64,000 nt of DNA. It comes from Clostridiales bacterium. Its GTDB lineage: Bacteria > Bacillota > Clostridia > Lachnospirales > Cellulosilyticaceae. This document shows, piece by piece, positions 35,439 through 43,544 of this stretch (the stretch's first letter is position 1; every line of letters starts with the position of its first letter). The stretch is from contig DYCF01000001.1 of NCBI GenBank assembly GCA_019418225.1, positions 107,802 to 171,801 on the forward strand, read 5' to 3'. The position numbers and the translations under genes were made by a program. The notes under the pieces were generated by a model. That model did not search any database. It worked only from the letters and a program-made list of their open reading frames with translations, and was not told the origin of the DNA.

Positions 35439-35485
35439 AAAATAGGTGAGACAGCACTTCTTAGAAGTGCCATCTCACCTATTTT
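35439..35485. terminator. Bidirectional terminator
   Basis: AAAATAGGTGAGA / TCTCACCTATTTT arms enclosing a second stem GCACTTCT / AGAAGTGC, between the ATPase gene and the convergent membrane-protein gene. Confidence 0.9.
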
Positions 35486-35498
35486 AGATTAGAAAGGT

Positions 35499-36218
35499 TT
35501 AGTAGTTTAAGTTTTTAATTTCTTCTAGGTAGTGTTTACGAAGGACTTGTGCCATGGTAAGTTGGCTATCAGGGATAGGGATTTCTAAGATAAAGTAAGG
35601 TGAATCATCATATTCAATTTGTCCATAGATAAATTGAAGTGTAGGTTCACCTTCCGTTGCAATAAGCACATTATCTAAAAAGTAAATGGATTTTTGCAGT
35701 GTATAAATATCATCTAAGAAGTAAATTGTGTCATCACCAAAGATGATATCAACAGGAGAATTAGAAAGCGTATTAAAGTAAGCGTTAGTAATAAGAAAGC
35801 CAATGAGTAGGAAAAGAAAGCTTACCAAGGGACCGAGATAAGAGACTGCTGGAAAGTAGGTAGAGATGAAAGTACAGCTAAAGATAAGAACAAGGATAAA
35901 GGTGAGAAATAATGTGCAGAGTGCATTATGTCGATGTTCTTTAATTGTCTTAATGATAAGGGAAGAAGTGTGAGGCATGAAGGTAAACCTTGTTATAGTA
36001 GGAATATCATTATCTTCTAATGCCTTCATAACAGTGTATTTTCTATGATGAACGGCAAATGCCGATAAGCCGATAAAAATAAAACAAATGGCACATAATG
36101 CAAGCAAGTTTTCCGTACTAGGAGAGAGTGTAGGGGCAAGTAGATTGCAAAGTATACATAGGAAGCCGATGATAAGGATTATAAGAGAAATGATGCAATG
36201 GATATAGGTTTTTTTCAT
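35499..36218 (-). CDS. Uncharacterised four-helix membrane protein
   Basis: A 239-residue protein with two N-terminal helices (about 8-28, 38-56), a cytoplasmic stretch, two further helices (about 100-122, 128-146) and a ~90-residue C-terminal soluble domain that reads like a PH-like or YcxB-type domain (IIFGDDTIYFLDDIYTLQKS). I do not recognise a specific family. TAAGGAGGAAG precedes the ATG. It is divergent from metY. Confidence 0.6.
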   Translation of the reverse strand: MKKTYIHCIISLIILIIGFLCILCNLLAPTLSPSTENLLALCAICFIFIGLSAFAVHHRKYTVMKALEDNDIPTITRFTFMPHTSSLIIKTIKEHRHNALCTLFLTFILVLIFSCTFISTYFPAVSYLGPLVSFLFLLIGFLITNAYFNTLSNSPVDIIFGDDTIYFLDDIYTLQKSIYFLDNVLIATEGEPTLQFIYGQIEYDDSPYFILEIPIPDSQLTMAQVLRKHYLEEIKNLNY

Positions 36219-36333
36219 ACTCTTCCTCCTTAAGGGAAAAAGCGGTGTCTAGTAACTATTATATGAAAAGGGAGAAAATGTGCGCCTGGCCTCATGAAAA
36301 ATGACGGTAAATATTTAAAACATAGTATACATA

Positions 36334-36362
36334 TTGACATTTAGGGAATGGAGTAATAAAAT
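36334..36362 (+). promoter_or_regulatory. metY promoter
   Basis: TTGACA (36334-36339), 17-bp spacer, TAAAAT (36357-36362). No S-box or T-box is visible in the leader. Confidence 0.65.
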
Positions 36363-36459
36363 ACAATAAAATCTAAAAAAAATAAACATTTCAAAATACA
36401 TTAAAGCTCAAGTAAAAGTGTAAAATGAAGTGATTTAAATTAATAAGGAGGATGGATAT

Positions 36460-37734
36460 ATGGCAGATTGGAAGTTTGATACATTACAAGTTCACGGGGG
36501 GCAAGAAGTAGATCCAGTAACTAAATCAAGAGCAGTGCCTATTTACCAAACTACATCTTATGTGTTTGATAACTGCGAGCATGGGGCAAACTTGTTTGGA
36601 TTAAAAGAAGGGGGAAACATCTATACACGTTTAATGAATCCAACTTCAGATGTTTTTGAAAAAAGAGTGGCATTACTTGAAGGCGGTAAAGCTGCACTTG
36701 CAGTTGCATCAGGTTCAGCAGCCATTGCTTACTCAGTAATGAATATTGCAGAAAGTGGAGATAATATTGTTTCAGCAAGTACATTATATGGTGGTACATA
36801 TCACTTATTTGTAGATACATTACCTAAATATGGCATTACAACTAAGTTTGTAGACCCAGATGATTTTGCAGCATATGAAGAGGCTATTGATGAGAGAACA
36901 AAAGCTATTTATGTTGAAACATTAGGCAATCCAAGTATTAATGTTATCGATTTAGAAAAAGTAGCAGAGATTGCACATAAACATGACATACCACTTATTG
37001 TAGATAATACATTTGGAACACCATATTTAGTAAGACCTATTGAATTTGGTGCAGATATCGTAGTACATTCAGCTACTAAATATATTGGTGGACACGGAAC
37101 AAGTATCGGCGGTGTGATAGTAGATGGTGGTAACTTTAACTGGAAAAATGGGAAATTCCCAGGATTTACAACGCCAGACCCTGGATATAATGGTGTAGTT
37201 TATGGTGACCTGGAGAATAATGTAGGATTTGTAACAAAAGTTAGATTACAACTTCTAAGAGATACAGGTGCATGTATTAGTCCATTTAATTCATTCTTAT
37301 TATTACAAGGACTAGAGACACTTTCACTTCGCGTACAAAGACACGTGGAAAATGCAAAGAAAATCACAGCGTACCTTGAAAATCATCCTAAAGTAGCTTG
37401 GGTAAACTATGCATCTCTTCCAAGCAACAAATATTATGAACTTGCACAAAAGTATTGCCCTAAAGGATCTGGTGCAATCTTCTCATTTGGTCTTAAAGGC
37501 GGTAAAGAAGCTTGTATTAGTTTCATTGAAAAGCTTAAGATTTTCTCATTACTTGCTAATGTAGCAGATGCTAAATCACTTATCATTCACCCAGCAAGTA
37601 CAACACATGCACAACTTAATGATGAACAGTTAAAAGCAGCTGGGGTAGGGCAAGATTTAATCCGTGTATCAGTTGGTATTGAAGATGCGGAGGATTTAAT
37701 TGCAGATTTAGAGCAAGCATTAGCACAAATCTAA
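36460..37734 (+). CDS. metY: O-acetylhomoserine sulfhydrylase
   Basis: A 424-residue PLP enzyme of the Cys/Met metabolism family. DTLQVHGGQEVDPVTKSRAV at the start, NIYTRLMNPTSDVFEKR, and SATKYIGGHGTS with the PLP Lys near 207 are diagnostic of O-acetylhomoserine (thiol)-lyases. The long insert (residues about 220-260, NFNWKNGKFPGFTTPDPGYNG) separates MetY from MetB/MetC. It makes homocysteine from O-acetylhomoserine and sulfide. AAGGAGGATGG precedes the ATG. Confidence 0.95.
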   Translation: MADWKFDTLQVHGGQEVDPVTKSRAVPIYQTTSYVFDNCEHGANLFGLKEGGNIYTRLMNPTSDVFEKRVALLEGGKAALAVASGSAAIAYSVMNIAESGDNIVSASTLYGGTYHLFVDTLPKYGITTKFVDPDDFAAYEEAIDERTKAIYVETLGNPSINVIDLEKVAEIAHKHDIPLIVDNTFGTPYLVRPIEFGADIVVHSATKYIGGHGTSIGGVIVDGGNFNWKNGKFPGFTTPDPGYNGVVYGDLENNVGFVTKVRLQLLRDTGACISPFNSFLLLQGLETLSLRVQRHVENAKKITAYLENHPKVAWVNYASLPSNKYYELAQKYCPKGSGAIFSFGLKGGKEACISFIEKLKIFSLLANVADAKSLIIHPASTTHAQLNDEQLKAAGVGQDLIRVSVGIEDAEDLIADLEQALAQI

Positions 37735-37826
37735 GCTTTGCTAAACTCTATGAATAAAACTGATTTCATCACTACATACTAACTTAAAAGTATATAACTT
37801 TAATATTAGTAAAGGTGGTGAAAGAT

Positions 37827-37982
37827 ATGGCTAAAGCTGGTATGAGACGTCCTGATGTAAATGAACCTCATGGCACTGAAAGCAATCACAAAACACATTA
37901 TTCAAAAGACCCACAAAAAGAGGTAAGCGAAATTCAAGGCAAGGCCAAATGTGGGAACAAAAAAGCAGGTAAGATTTATTAG
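37827..37982 (+). CDS. Small basic 51-residue protein
   Basis: ATG follows AAAGGTGGTGAAAG. The product begins MAKAGMRRPDVNEPHGTE, continues with SNHKTHYSKDP and ends GKAKCGNKKAGKIY. It is Lys-, Pro- and His-rich with no hydrophobic helix. A terminator follows 20 bp later, which supports a real gene. From memory similar short proteins occur in Lachnospiraceae without assigned function; this could not be checked. Confidence 0.7.
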   Translation: MAKAGMRRPDVNEPHGTESNHKTHYSKDPQKEVSEIQGKAKCGNKKAGKIY

Positions 37983-38004
37983 ATTAATATCTAAGAATAA
38001 ACTG

Positions 38005-38051
38005 AAAGAAGCTTTTCCTAAAGTATAAAATACAAGGAAAGGCTTCTTTTT
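38005..38051 (+). terminator. Terminator of the 51-residue protein gene
   Basis: AAAGAAGCTTTTCCT / AGGAAAGGCTTCTTTTT with an AT-rich loop and T-tract. Confidence 0.85.
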
Positions 38052-38059
38052 ATATTTAA

Positions 38060-38429
38060 ATTATATTTAAAGTACAATTGGTAAATTATTTCTTTATAAT
38101 TTCTTCTTATAGCAAGTCAATTTACTTGACAGTTAATAAAGAATAAAATACTATTAATAAGGATGCTTTGGTATTAAAAAGCAGAAAAATAAAAATACTA
38201 TTTAGGAGTGTGAGTATAAATGGATGCGGAACCGAGTTGTAGGTGTAAGCTGACAAAATTAAATAAAAATACTCACCTTATTTTATGTTTAAAATAACTT
38301 TTTAGGCCGACATGAGATGTTTACATATCATGCTTTGCATAACTATTTATGCCATTTGCAAATTTACTTATGCCTGCTTAAAGAAGTTACTTTAAAGTGG
38401 GCTAAGGTGAAGAATGAGGGTGTAATAGC
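38060..38429 (+). other. Structured leader region upstream of corA
   Basis: A gene-poor 370-bp stretch. GTGAGTAT (38210-38217) pairs with ATACTCAC (38269-38276), and CATGA/TCATG and GCATAACTATTTATGC form further hairpins at about 38312-38353. It does not match the M-box or another riboswitch consensus I know. Confidence 0.4.
38220..38297 (+). CDS. Possible 25-residue leader peptide upstream of corA
   Basis: ATG with AGGAG 11 nt upstream opens MDAEPSCRCKLTKLNKN and ends TAA at 38297. The start region sits inside the loop of the GTGAGTAT/ATACTCAC stem. An acidic-Pro start (DAEP) recalls magnesium-sensing leader peptides in enterobacteria, but this is only a resemblance. Confidence 0.25.
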   Translation: MDAEPSCRCKLTKLNKNTHLILCLK

Positions 38430-39359
38430 ATGAAAGAAATCTATAAAACATTTGATACGGGATTAGTACAGCTAGATGCATTTGAAGATGGGGCATGGAT
38501 TAATTTATGTAACCCAACACCTCAGGAAATCAATGAGGTAGCAACAGAATTTAGCATAGAAACAAATCACATTTTATCAGCTTTGGATGAAGAGGAACGC
38601 GCACGTATAGAGGTAGATGATAACTGTACCGTTATTATCGTTGACGTTCCTATTAAAGAAAATGATGACCATAATGGTTATGCAACTATTCCATTAACGA
38701 TTATCATTGGAGATAAATATATTATTACCACATGTCTTCAGCAGTTACAGTTACTAGAAGATTTTAAATCAGGTAAAATTAAAGGATTCTTTACTTTTAA
38801 AAAGACGAGATTTATTCTCCAATTACTATATAAAAATGCATCTTACTTCTTACAGTATCTAAGACATATTGACCGTTTGAGCCATCAAATGGAAGTAGAA
38901 CTTCATAAATCTATGAGAAATAAAGAACTTCTGCAATTATTTGATTTAGAGAAGAGTTTGGTATATTTTACAACATCCTTAAGAGCAAATGAAATTGTTC
39001 TTGAAAAGATGATGCGTATGGAAAATATCAAGCGTTATCCAGAAGATGAAGATTTACTTGAAGACGTAATTATTGAAAATAAACAGGCCATTGAGATGGC
39101 AAATATATATAGCAATATTTTAGGTGGGACAATGGATGCCTTTTCATCTATTATTTCTAACAACTTAAATATTGCAATGAAAACACTTACTTCTATTACA
39201 ATTATCATGGCTGTACCAACAATTATAGGTAGTTTCTGGGGGATGAATGTACCAGTACCACTTGAAGGACAGCCACATGCCTTTAGCATAATTATTATAT
39301 GGTCTATTGTAGTCACAGGAATTATTGCTGTAATTATGATGAAGAAGAAACTTTTCTAA
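38430..39359 (+). CDS. corA: CorA-family magnesium transporter
   Basis: A 309-residue protein: large N-terminal cytoplasmic domain, long stalk helix, then two C-terminal membrane helices (about 247-270 and 283-305) with the essential GMN motif at 271-273 (SFWGMNVPVP). This gives a pentameric Mg2+ channel of standard architecture; cobalt or nickel transport is possible. GAGGGTG precedes the ATG. A long structured leader precedes it. Confidence 0.92.
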   Translation: MKEIYKTFDTGLVQLDAFEDGAWINLCNPTPQEINEVATEFSIETNHILSALDEEERARIEVDDNCTVIIVDVPIKENDDHNGYATIPLTIIIGDKYIITTCLQQLQLLEDFKSGKIKGFFTFKKTRFILQLLYKNASYFLQYLRHIDRLSHQMEVELHKSMRNKELLQLFDLEKSLVYFTTSLRANEIVLEKMMRMENIKRYPEDEDLLEDVIIENKQAIEMANIYSNILGGTMDAFSSIISNNLNIAMKTLTSITIIMAVPTIIGSFWGMNVPVPLEGQPHAFSIIIIWSIVVTGIIAVIMMKKKLF

Positions 39360-39383
39360 AAGTGAAAAGGAAAAGTGAAAAGG
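39358..39383 (+). repeat. 13-bp tandem duplication at the corA stop codon
   Basis: AAAAGTGAAAAGG is repeated exactly (39358-39370, 39371-39383), beginning inside the TAA stop; a third, degenerate copy follows. Confidence 0.9.
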
Positions 39384-39408
39384 AAAGAGTGAAAAATAGA
39401 GAATTAAA

Positions 39409-39446
39409 AAAGGAGTTGCTGTATAAGGGGTTACAGCAGCTCCTTT
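39409..39446. terminator. Terminator between corA and the amylase gene
   Basis: AAAGGAGTTGCTGTA / TACAGCAGCTCCTTT stem (one G:T-type mismatch) with an 8-nt loop. Confidence 0.85.
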
Positions 39447-39524
39447 CTTATTATCCGAACAAATTTTTGACATTTGAATATATATTTAATCAGAGGAGAA
39501 TTTAAAATGAAAAAATAAGATTAA

Positions 39525-42500
39525 TTATTGAAGTGTTGTCCAAACACCGTTATTTAAAATCATATTGTTTTCTAGGTCAAAACCTGTTTCACCTGAGCCA
39601 GGAACTTGTGCTGAACCGTTGGTGAATATTACTTTAGGGTCGTTCCAATTTTCTGTAAAGGTATAACTATAGATATTGTTACCTTCGTTTGTCATAGCTA
39701 CACCAGGCCAAGAAGCGATTTGTAAAACAGAACCTGTACTTTCATCATAGATATAAGCGTTTACATTAGACCAGTTGTAAGCACTGTTATCAAAGTAAAT
39801 CGTCTTTTCTGTAATAGGGTCGATGCTACCAGTATATGTTATCCAAGTATTATTTGTATAAATCATGCTTGGATTTTCTGTATTAAGCTCTAGTCCTGGT
39901 TCACCAGAACCTGGATATTGGCTACTGCCACCATTATTAAAGATAACACGCGCATTTTGCCAAGAACGAGGTAATTCATAGCTATAGATATTATTACCTT
40001 CATTTGTCATTTCGACACCTGGCCATGCACTAATCATTTCCACGCCAGAAGCATCTTCATTATAAATATAAGCATGTAAGTTAGACCAGTTGTAACTTGA
40101 ATTATCGAAGTAAGCTTTTAATGTAGTAACATCTTCCTTGATATAAGTGTAAACTTCACTAATACTATCATCTTCGTTTGAAGCTGTTAGCGTAACAGTG
40201 ATTTCACCTGGTGTCATATTTTCACCGATTTCAATTTGTGTACCATCAGTATATAAAATCTCTTCACCACCATTAATAGAATAAGTAGCAGAAGTAGCAT
40301 TCTTAGCACCTAATGTGAGTGTAAGTGTATCTGTAAAGCTTGTGCCTTCAGGAGAAATACTGATTGATAAAGTATCATCTTGTGCTATAGGACAAAGTTC
40401 CCATGAACCATCTATATAGCATCTAGAGGCATCTACTGTTAAACCAGTTTTTGCAGGATATTGATTCGTGCCATCATTAAAGATGACTTTGCTATTTAAC
40501 CAGCTCTTATCAAGTTCAATGCTATAAAGTCCATTGCCTTCATCTGTCATAGCAGTGCCAGGCCAAGCTGAAAGAATATTGGTAGTAGAACTACTTTCAT
40601 CATAAACATAGGCATTAAGATTTGTGCCCCAGTTTGATGGTTTATACATAAAGAGTTTAAGTTCATCTTCTTTGACAGTTGGAGCAGTTTTAACTGGTGG
40701 TGGCGTAAGTGTCCATACACCATCCTTATACCATTGCTCGTCAGAGATTTTAAAGCCATCTTCGCCAGTGCCAGGGTCTTGGTTAGTTTTATCATTGAAG
40801 ATAAAGTAAGCTTCTTCTAAATCAGGAGCTGTGAAGGTATACCAATTATTGCCTTCATCTGTCATTTTTACACCAGGCCAGCTAGGTGTAGTAACTGTTT
40901 CATCATCTGTATAGTAATAAACATAAGGTTCTGACCAGTCAGCAGGTTTATAAAAGTGAACAGTAGCAGGTGTGATGACTGTTTTTAAGTATGAATAAGT
41001 TTGCTCTACAGAGCCATAGTCATTAGAAGTTTTAATAGTGATAGTTGTAAGTGTTTCAAGTGGAAGGTCAGCATCTAAGTTAATAGTAGCTGTATTTTGG
41101 AATGTTACCCAATCCCCATCATTTACTTTGTAAGCACCGTTTGATGTATTTTTAAGAGATACATTAACATCTAGAGCATCCGTATAGTATTTGGTAACTT
41201 TATTAGATGCACCAGGATTAACAGAAATACTAGGAAGCTGAGAAGCAACTTTAAGTTCAAGTAAAATAACGCCATTGCTATCTGGAGTGATGGTAACGGT
41301 ACCATTTTGAACAGTAGCTTCAGCACCTGTATAGGCATCACGAACGATAGAACCATCATTAAATACAGAAGAAACGTTGATAGTTTGTGTACCAGAAGCA
41401 CCAAGGACAACGATAACATCATCATCTATGCCATTTTTATGATAGCTTCTTTGGAAAGTGTAAGGTGAACTATTAAGTTTGGTATGTGTACCAGCACCGA
41501 TTGCAATATGGTCATTTCTAAATTGACCTACTTTTTGCCAGTGTGCAAGAGAAGCTGTATCCATATTGCTCCAGTTCATATCAGAACGTGTACCTTGATC
41601 CTTATCAGAACCACTTTCACCGCGTGATCTATTTGTTTCATCACCGTAGAAGATTTGAACAGCACCAGGAGAAAGAAGTAAGGTAGAGCCTAAGTTAATC
41701 ATATTTGTTCTAGCAAGGTCTGTATCATGAGAAGAAATGTAACTAAGGACATTCCAAGAATCAGAGCTATTGATGCTATTGGCATAACTTTGATATGTAC
41801 TATCAATAGAAGCAATATTACCATCCTTAGGGAAATTGAAGTTGATGACAGAATCAAATTTACCATCTGTGTGATAGTTAGATTGATTAGCACCATGACC
41901 AAATACCTCAGCAGTTGTCCAGAAATCTTCATCCCAATCAGCACCTGGTTTATCAGGATTATTTTGACGCCATTCTTTTAGCGCATCACTACAAGCATCT
42001 TTAAGTTGCGCCCATCTAAACATATCTACATGTTTTGCCGTATCTACACGGAAACCATCGATACCAAATTCTTTAACCCATGCAGCTAACCATTTTACTT
42101 GATAGTCAGAAGGCGAGATACCTAAATCTTGTCTTAAATTTTTAGCAGATGGTAAAATCCAAGCATCATAACCTGAAGTTTCTTTTGCCCATTTAGTTTT
42201 GAGGATAGGAGCTAATCCTTGATTACTTGTTACTTCAGTTTTTACATCAGGGAGACCAGATAAGTTTAATGTAAGGTCTGAACCACTACCAGCTGTATAA
42301 CCTGATACTCCAGCACGAATCCATCCAGGACTCCACCATTTAGCCCATTCGCTCATATGCCCATTGTAATCAATAAGATTATGATAACTATGCCATGTTT
42401 CACCATTATTTTGATTAGGTCTCCAGTTGGCAAGTTGTGAAGCAGAAAGTGTAGTAGGATTGATATTATAATCAGACATATCTTGTAAGGTGAGGTAACC

Positions 42501-43070
42501 GACATGATTCATAACAACATCAAGTACAACACGAATGCCTTTTTCATGAGCTGTATCAACGAACTTTCTCATTTCTTCAATAGTACCCATGTTTTTATCC
42601 ATCATAGTATAGTCAAGAGGATAGTACCCATGATAAGCATAATGCGCGAAATCGCCACTATCTCCGCCACCTACAAAACCATGAGCTTGTTCATAAGGAG
42701 CTGTAAGCCAAATGGTATTAACACCTAAATTTTCAAAATAACCATCATTTAATTTTTGAGTAAGTCCAGCAATATCACCACCATGGAAGGTTCCGATATT
42801 TTTGCCCCAGCTATCTGTTTTTACACGTCCATAGCTATTGTCGTTTGAGGTATTGCCGTTTACAAAACGGTCAGTAATGACGAAGTAAACAGTTGCATTA
42901 TCCCAAGAAAAAACGTCATTTTCAGTATTACTTAGCAAGTTTACATTAGTAGTAGAGGTAGTTGTTGTATTTAAAACAGTAGACATTGGGGTGGCCATTA
43001 AGTTGGTAGAAAATAAGTTCTCACAGATGAAAGTCATGCTAACTAAAGTAGCCAATAAATTCTTTTTCAT
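39525..43070 (-). CDS. Secreted GH13 alpha-amylase with four CBM26-like starch-binding modules
   Basis: A 1181-residue secreted enzyme. Signal peptide about residues 1-26. The GH13 barrel (about 50-560) shows DVVMNHVG (about 184), GFRVDTAKH with nucleophile Asp (about 342), TTAEVFGHG with acid-base Glu (about 388) and ISSHDTD (about 446). After an Ig-like domain come CBM26-type modules at about 702-790 and 802-895, a second Ig-like domain, then modules at about 985-1080 and 1090-1181, each with the pattern AYIYxE...SAWPGxxMTxEGNxxYSY. The last two are close copies. No sortase motif or dockerin is present. It degrades extracellular starch, maltodextrins feeding glgP-type metabolism. Confidence 0.92.
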   Translation of the reverse strand: MKKNLLATLVSMTFICENLFSTNLMATPMSTVLNTTTTSTTNVNLLSNTENDVFSWDNATVYFVITDRFVNGNTSNDNSYGRVKTDSWGKNIGTFHGGDIAGLTQKLNDGYFENLGVNTIWLTAPYEQAHGFVGGGDSGDFAHYAYHGYYPLDYTMMDKNMGTIEEMRKFVDTAHEKGIRVVLDVVMNHVGYLTLQDMSDYNINPTTLSASQLANWRPNQNNGETWHSYHNLIDYNGHMSEWAKWWSPGWIRAGVSGYTAGSGSDLTLNLSGLPDVKTEVTSNQGLAPILKTKWAKETSGYDAWILPSAKNLRQDLGISPSDYQVKWLAAWVKEFGIDGFRVDTAKHVDMFRWAQLKDACSDALKEWRQNNPDKPGADWDEDFWTTAEVFGHGANQSNYHTDGKFDSVINFNFPKDGNIASIDSTYQSYANSINSSDSWNVLSYISSHDTDLARTNMINLGSTLLLSPGAVQIFYGDETNRSRGESGSDKDQGTRSDMNWSNMDTASLAHWQKVGQFRNDHIAIGAGTHTKLNSSPYTFQRSYHKNGIDDDVIVVLGASGTQTINVSSVFNDGSIVRDAYTGAEATVQNGTVTITPDSNGVILLELKVASQLPSISVNPGASNKVTKYYTDALDVNVSLKNTSNGAYKVNDGDWVTFQNTATINLDADLPLETLTTITIKTSNDYGSVEQTYSYLKTVITPATVHFYKPADWSEPYVYYYTDDETVTTPSWPGVKMTDEGNNWYTFTAPDLEEAYFIFNDKTNQDPGTGEDGFKISDEQWYKDGVWTLTPPPVKTAPTVKEDELKLFMYKPSNWGTNLNAYVYDESSSTTNILSAWPGTAMTDEGNGLYSIELDKSWLNSKVIFNDGTNQYPAKTGLTVDASRCYIDGSWELCPIAQDDTLSISISPEGTSFTDTLTLTLGAKNATSATYSINGGEEILYTDGTQIEIGENMTPGEITVTLTASNEDDSISEVYTYIKEDVTTLKAYFDNSSYNWSNLHAYIYNEDASGVEMISAWPGVEMTNEGNNIYSYELPRSWQNARVIFNNGGSSQYPGSGEPGLELNTENPSMIYTNNTWITYTGSIDPITEKTIYFDNSAYNWSNVNAYIYDESTGSVLQIASWPGVAMTNEGNNIYSYTFTENWNDPKVIFTNGSAQVPGSGETGFDLENNMILNNGVWTTLQ

Positions 43071-43107
43071 AGCATCCTCCTTATACTTTTAAGACTGATA
43101 TAATTTC

Positions 43108-43131
43108 TAAAACGTTTCCGGAATCGATTTA
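43108..43131 (-). promoter_or_regulatory. LacI-type operator upstream of the amylase gene
   Basis: TAAAACGTTTCC|GGAATCGATTTA is a 24-bp dyad, symmetric at 20 of 24 positions and centred on CG, as for LacI-family regulators. It lies just downstream of the proposed promoter. Confidence 0.55.
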
Positions 43132-43144
43132 GTAATTTGCTTTT

Positions 43145-43172
43145 ATTTTAGCATGAAAAATTTATAATTCAA
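43145..43172 (-). promoter_or_regulatory. Proposed amylase promoter
   Basis: On the minus strand TTGAAT (43172-43167), 16-bp spacer, TAAAAT (43150-43145), start near 43138, placing the dyad at about +8 to +31. Confidence 0.5.
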
Positions 43173-43544
43173 TAAATTTTTAAAAAATTTTTGAAAAAAT
43201 TTTGTATGTATTGCCTAACATAAAGCTTTTTAAAGGGGGGATAGAATGTGCAAATAATTAAATTTAGGCGGATACGTTATATAAAAATAGATGCATCTAT
43301 TTATTACAGTAAAAGTGTTTTAGGGAAACGATAGAGCATGAGACAAGAACATAATAGGTCAATTGATGAATAATTTTTAATGTATTTTATGTGAAATTTA
43401 TACGGTAAAAAAATTGATACAGATACAGAAAAACATCATAATAAGCTAAAAATAACATATTGCACTTAAGATATTTAAAGAGTATTGGTGAAAATATATA
43501 ATTTAATTAAAGTTTGGAAAAGTCATAAAGTGTGGAGGGGAAAT
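43173..43544. other. Gene-free region upstream of the first GH74 gene
   Basis: AT-rich divergent spacer between the amylase and GH74 genes. No known RNA or clear operator is recognised besides the amylase sites. An in-frame start at 43485 lacks a ribosome binding site. Confidence 0.5.

Noticed and set aside
36240..36459. S-box (SAM) riboswitch upstream of metY
   Set aside because: No S-box or T-box consensus is visible; only a promoter is supported.
38180..38430. M-box magnesium riboswitch upstream of corA
   Set aside because: The region is structured but I could not match the conserved M-box sequence blocks, so it is listed only as an unassigned leader.
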